In this document: positions 12,689 through 13,715 of the stretch, in pieces
How positions within the stretch are numbered: the stretch's first letter is position 1
Layout of the letters: each line of letters begins with the position of its first letter
NCBI GenBank assembly: GCA_944353735.1
Contig: CALVPU010000196.1
Span: 1-13,715, forward strand
Direction: 5' to 3'
DNA length: 13,715 nucleotides
DNA from: an uncultured Eubacteriales bacterium
GTDB taxonomy: Bacteria; Bacillota; Clostridia; Christensenellales; Aristaeellaceae
Program-made: the position numbers and the translations under genes
Notes under the pieces: generated by a model
Database searches by the model: none
The model's input: only the letters and a program-made list of their open reading frames with translations
What the model was told of the DNA's origin: nothing

Positions 12689-13715
12689 TTAAGCTGCGAC
12701 GGGGGTCAGGTGCGGGATGATGTACTTGAAGCAGCTCCACCACCACCACGGACCATTGTACGGATTGTCCGCGCACGGATAGCCTTCCCACACGGTGCTG
12801 TTCGTCGGAACGAACTTGACGCCGGAGTGGAAGCCGATGAACGGCATATCCTCGATGGCGACCTTCACGAACTCGAGGCCGAGCTCGTACGCCTCATCGC
12901 TGTCCGGGCTGATCTGGGCCAGCTCGTGGATGATCTCGGTCGCGCGCTCGTTGTTCCAGCGCATGCCGTTGCCGCCGATGCCGGTCTCGCCCAGAGGCGT
13001 GATCAGGTCCGCGTCATACTGGGAAATGGCGCCGTAGATGTCGCGGGTGATGAACTGGGTCGGCCAGTAGCCGGCGATGTAGTAGTTGCCGGTGGAGTCG
13101 TTTGCCGTCCACGTGGAGGAGGACTCGCTGAAGATGTTGCAGGTGAAGCCGAACTTCGTCAGCTGGTCGTACGCAGCCTGCACGCCGCGGCCCGCCTGCT
13201 GCTCGGTCTCCGCCAGATAGGTCAGGTTGAGCACGAAGGGCTCGCCCTCGAAGTACCAGCCGTCGTCGCGCAGCTCGAGGCCCGCCTTCTGGAACAGCTT
13301 GGTGGCGGCTTCCGGATCGTACTTCCAGCAGCCGATGCCGAACATCTCGATCAGCTCTTCCTCGGTGCCCTCGATGCCCAGGTAATCCGCCATGCGCTGC
13401 GCATAGCCGAAGTCGAACGGCTTGACGGTCGTGCCGTCGCCCAGATCGAGCTCGAACTCCTCGAGCCACGGAATCAGCGGCTCATAGTAGGCATCCTGAC
13501 CGGCGCTGGTGGCGGTGATGATCGGGAACACGCTCGCGCGGCCGACGCCGTCGAAGATGCCCATGGAGATCTCGTCGAAGTTCATCGCCAGCGCGATGCC
13601 CCAGCGGAAGTCCTTGTTGTCGTACGGCGCGCCCTGGCCCTGCGAGAACGCGAGGCCCTTGGAGCACGGGTCGTCCGACGTCGCGTACGGATACTCGGCG
13701 TACCAGCAGGCGATG
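12689..13715 (-). CDS. extracellular solute-binding protein, family 5 (peptide importer), amino end outside window
   Basis: The frame is open from the right edge to TAA 12689-12691, giving 341 visible residues, the carboxy part of a protein usually of 500-600. The stretch NKDFRWGIALAMNFDEIS near the window edge is the family 5 'VRrAlalAiDreei' region that follows the ligand site. Later features include DPEAATKLFQKAGLELRDDGWYFEG, a typical helix-turn of this family, and an unusual WWWW run near the carboxy end (PYNGPWWWWSCFKYIIPHL). The protein should capture peptides outside the membrane, presumably as a lipoprotein, and deliver them to the permease pair. The signal sequence, lipobox and promoter lie outside the window. 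It is the first visible gene of the importer operon, separated from permease B by 176 bases with a hairpin. Confidence 0.93.
   Translation of the reverse strand, partial: IACWYAEYPYATSDDPCSKGLAFSQGQGAPYDNKDFRWGIALAMNFDEISMGIFDGVGRASVFPIITATSAGQDAYYEPLIPWLEEFELDLGDGTTVKPFDFGYAQRMADYLGIEGTEEELIEMFGIGCWKYDPEAATKLFQKAGLELRDDGWYFEGEPFVLNLTYLAETEQQAGRGVQAAYDQLTKFGFTCNIFSESSSTWTANDSTGNYYIAGYWPTQFITRDIYGAISQYDADLITPLGETGIGGNGMRWNNERATEIIHELAQISPDSDEAYELGLEFVKVAIEDMPFIGFHSGVKFVPTNSTVWEGYPCADNPYNGPWWWWSCFKYIIPHLTPVAA

Overview
The window is GC-rich bacterial DNA with strong GGAGG-type ribosome binding sites. Almost all genes lie on the minus strand. A PgdA-like membrane-anchored polysaccharide deacetylase, a family 5 peptide importer and a gram-positive style of initiation suggest a high-GC member of the Bacillota (Clostridia, gut type). 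This assignment is an inference; the window contains no rRNA, tRNA or other phylogenetic marker.

Region 1 (1-805): the amino-terminal part of a small membrane protein runs off the left edge (minus strand, start at 318). It is followed by about 490 bases in which I find no convincing gene. Region 2 (806-5321): four minus-strand genes, read in the order Wzm/TagG-type export permease, Wzt-type export ATPase with a carboxy-terminal extension, pyridoxal/pyridoxamine kinase and cinA. They probably form one transcription unit, driven by an extended -10 promoter at 5293-5321. The first two genes form a two-component exporter for a lipid-linked surface glycan; the last two are metabolic and housekeeping genes. 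Region 3 (5322-6807): an imperfect tandem repeat fills the space before a plus-strand gene of unknown function (5502-6488), which carries three CxxC motifs. A 319-base gap with hairpins separates it from the convergent deacetylase.

Region 4 (6808-8696): a membrane-anchored NodB-type deacetylase with a Pro/Thr-rich repeat linker and a carboxy-terminal peptidoglycan-binding domain. Upstream of it is a 641-base non-coding stretch holding an AT-rich island, a perfect 22-bp palindrome and a repeated 16-mer. Region 5 (8639-13715): a complete operon tail for an oligopeptide ABC importer on the minus strand, in the order solute-binding protein (partial), intercistronic hairpin, permease B, permease C, ATPase D, ATPase F, then a clean intrinsic terminator at 8639-8671.

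The most notable observation is that the permease B gene is interrupted. A TAA codon (11622-11624) stands where the family normally has tyrosine. The same frame then continues for 35 more codons, encoding the last membrane segment and the hallmark DPRIRY end. TAA is also the ordinary terminal stop of three other genes here, so recoding of TAA is unlikely. The stop is a nonsense mutation, a sequencing or assembly error, or, less likely, a programmed event. I found no CRISPR array, insertion sequence, prophage or recognisable new defence system.
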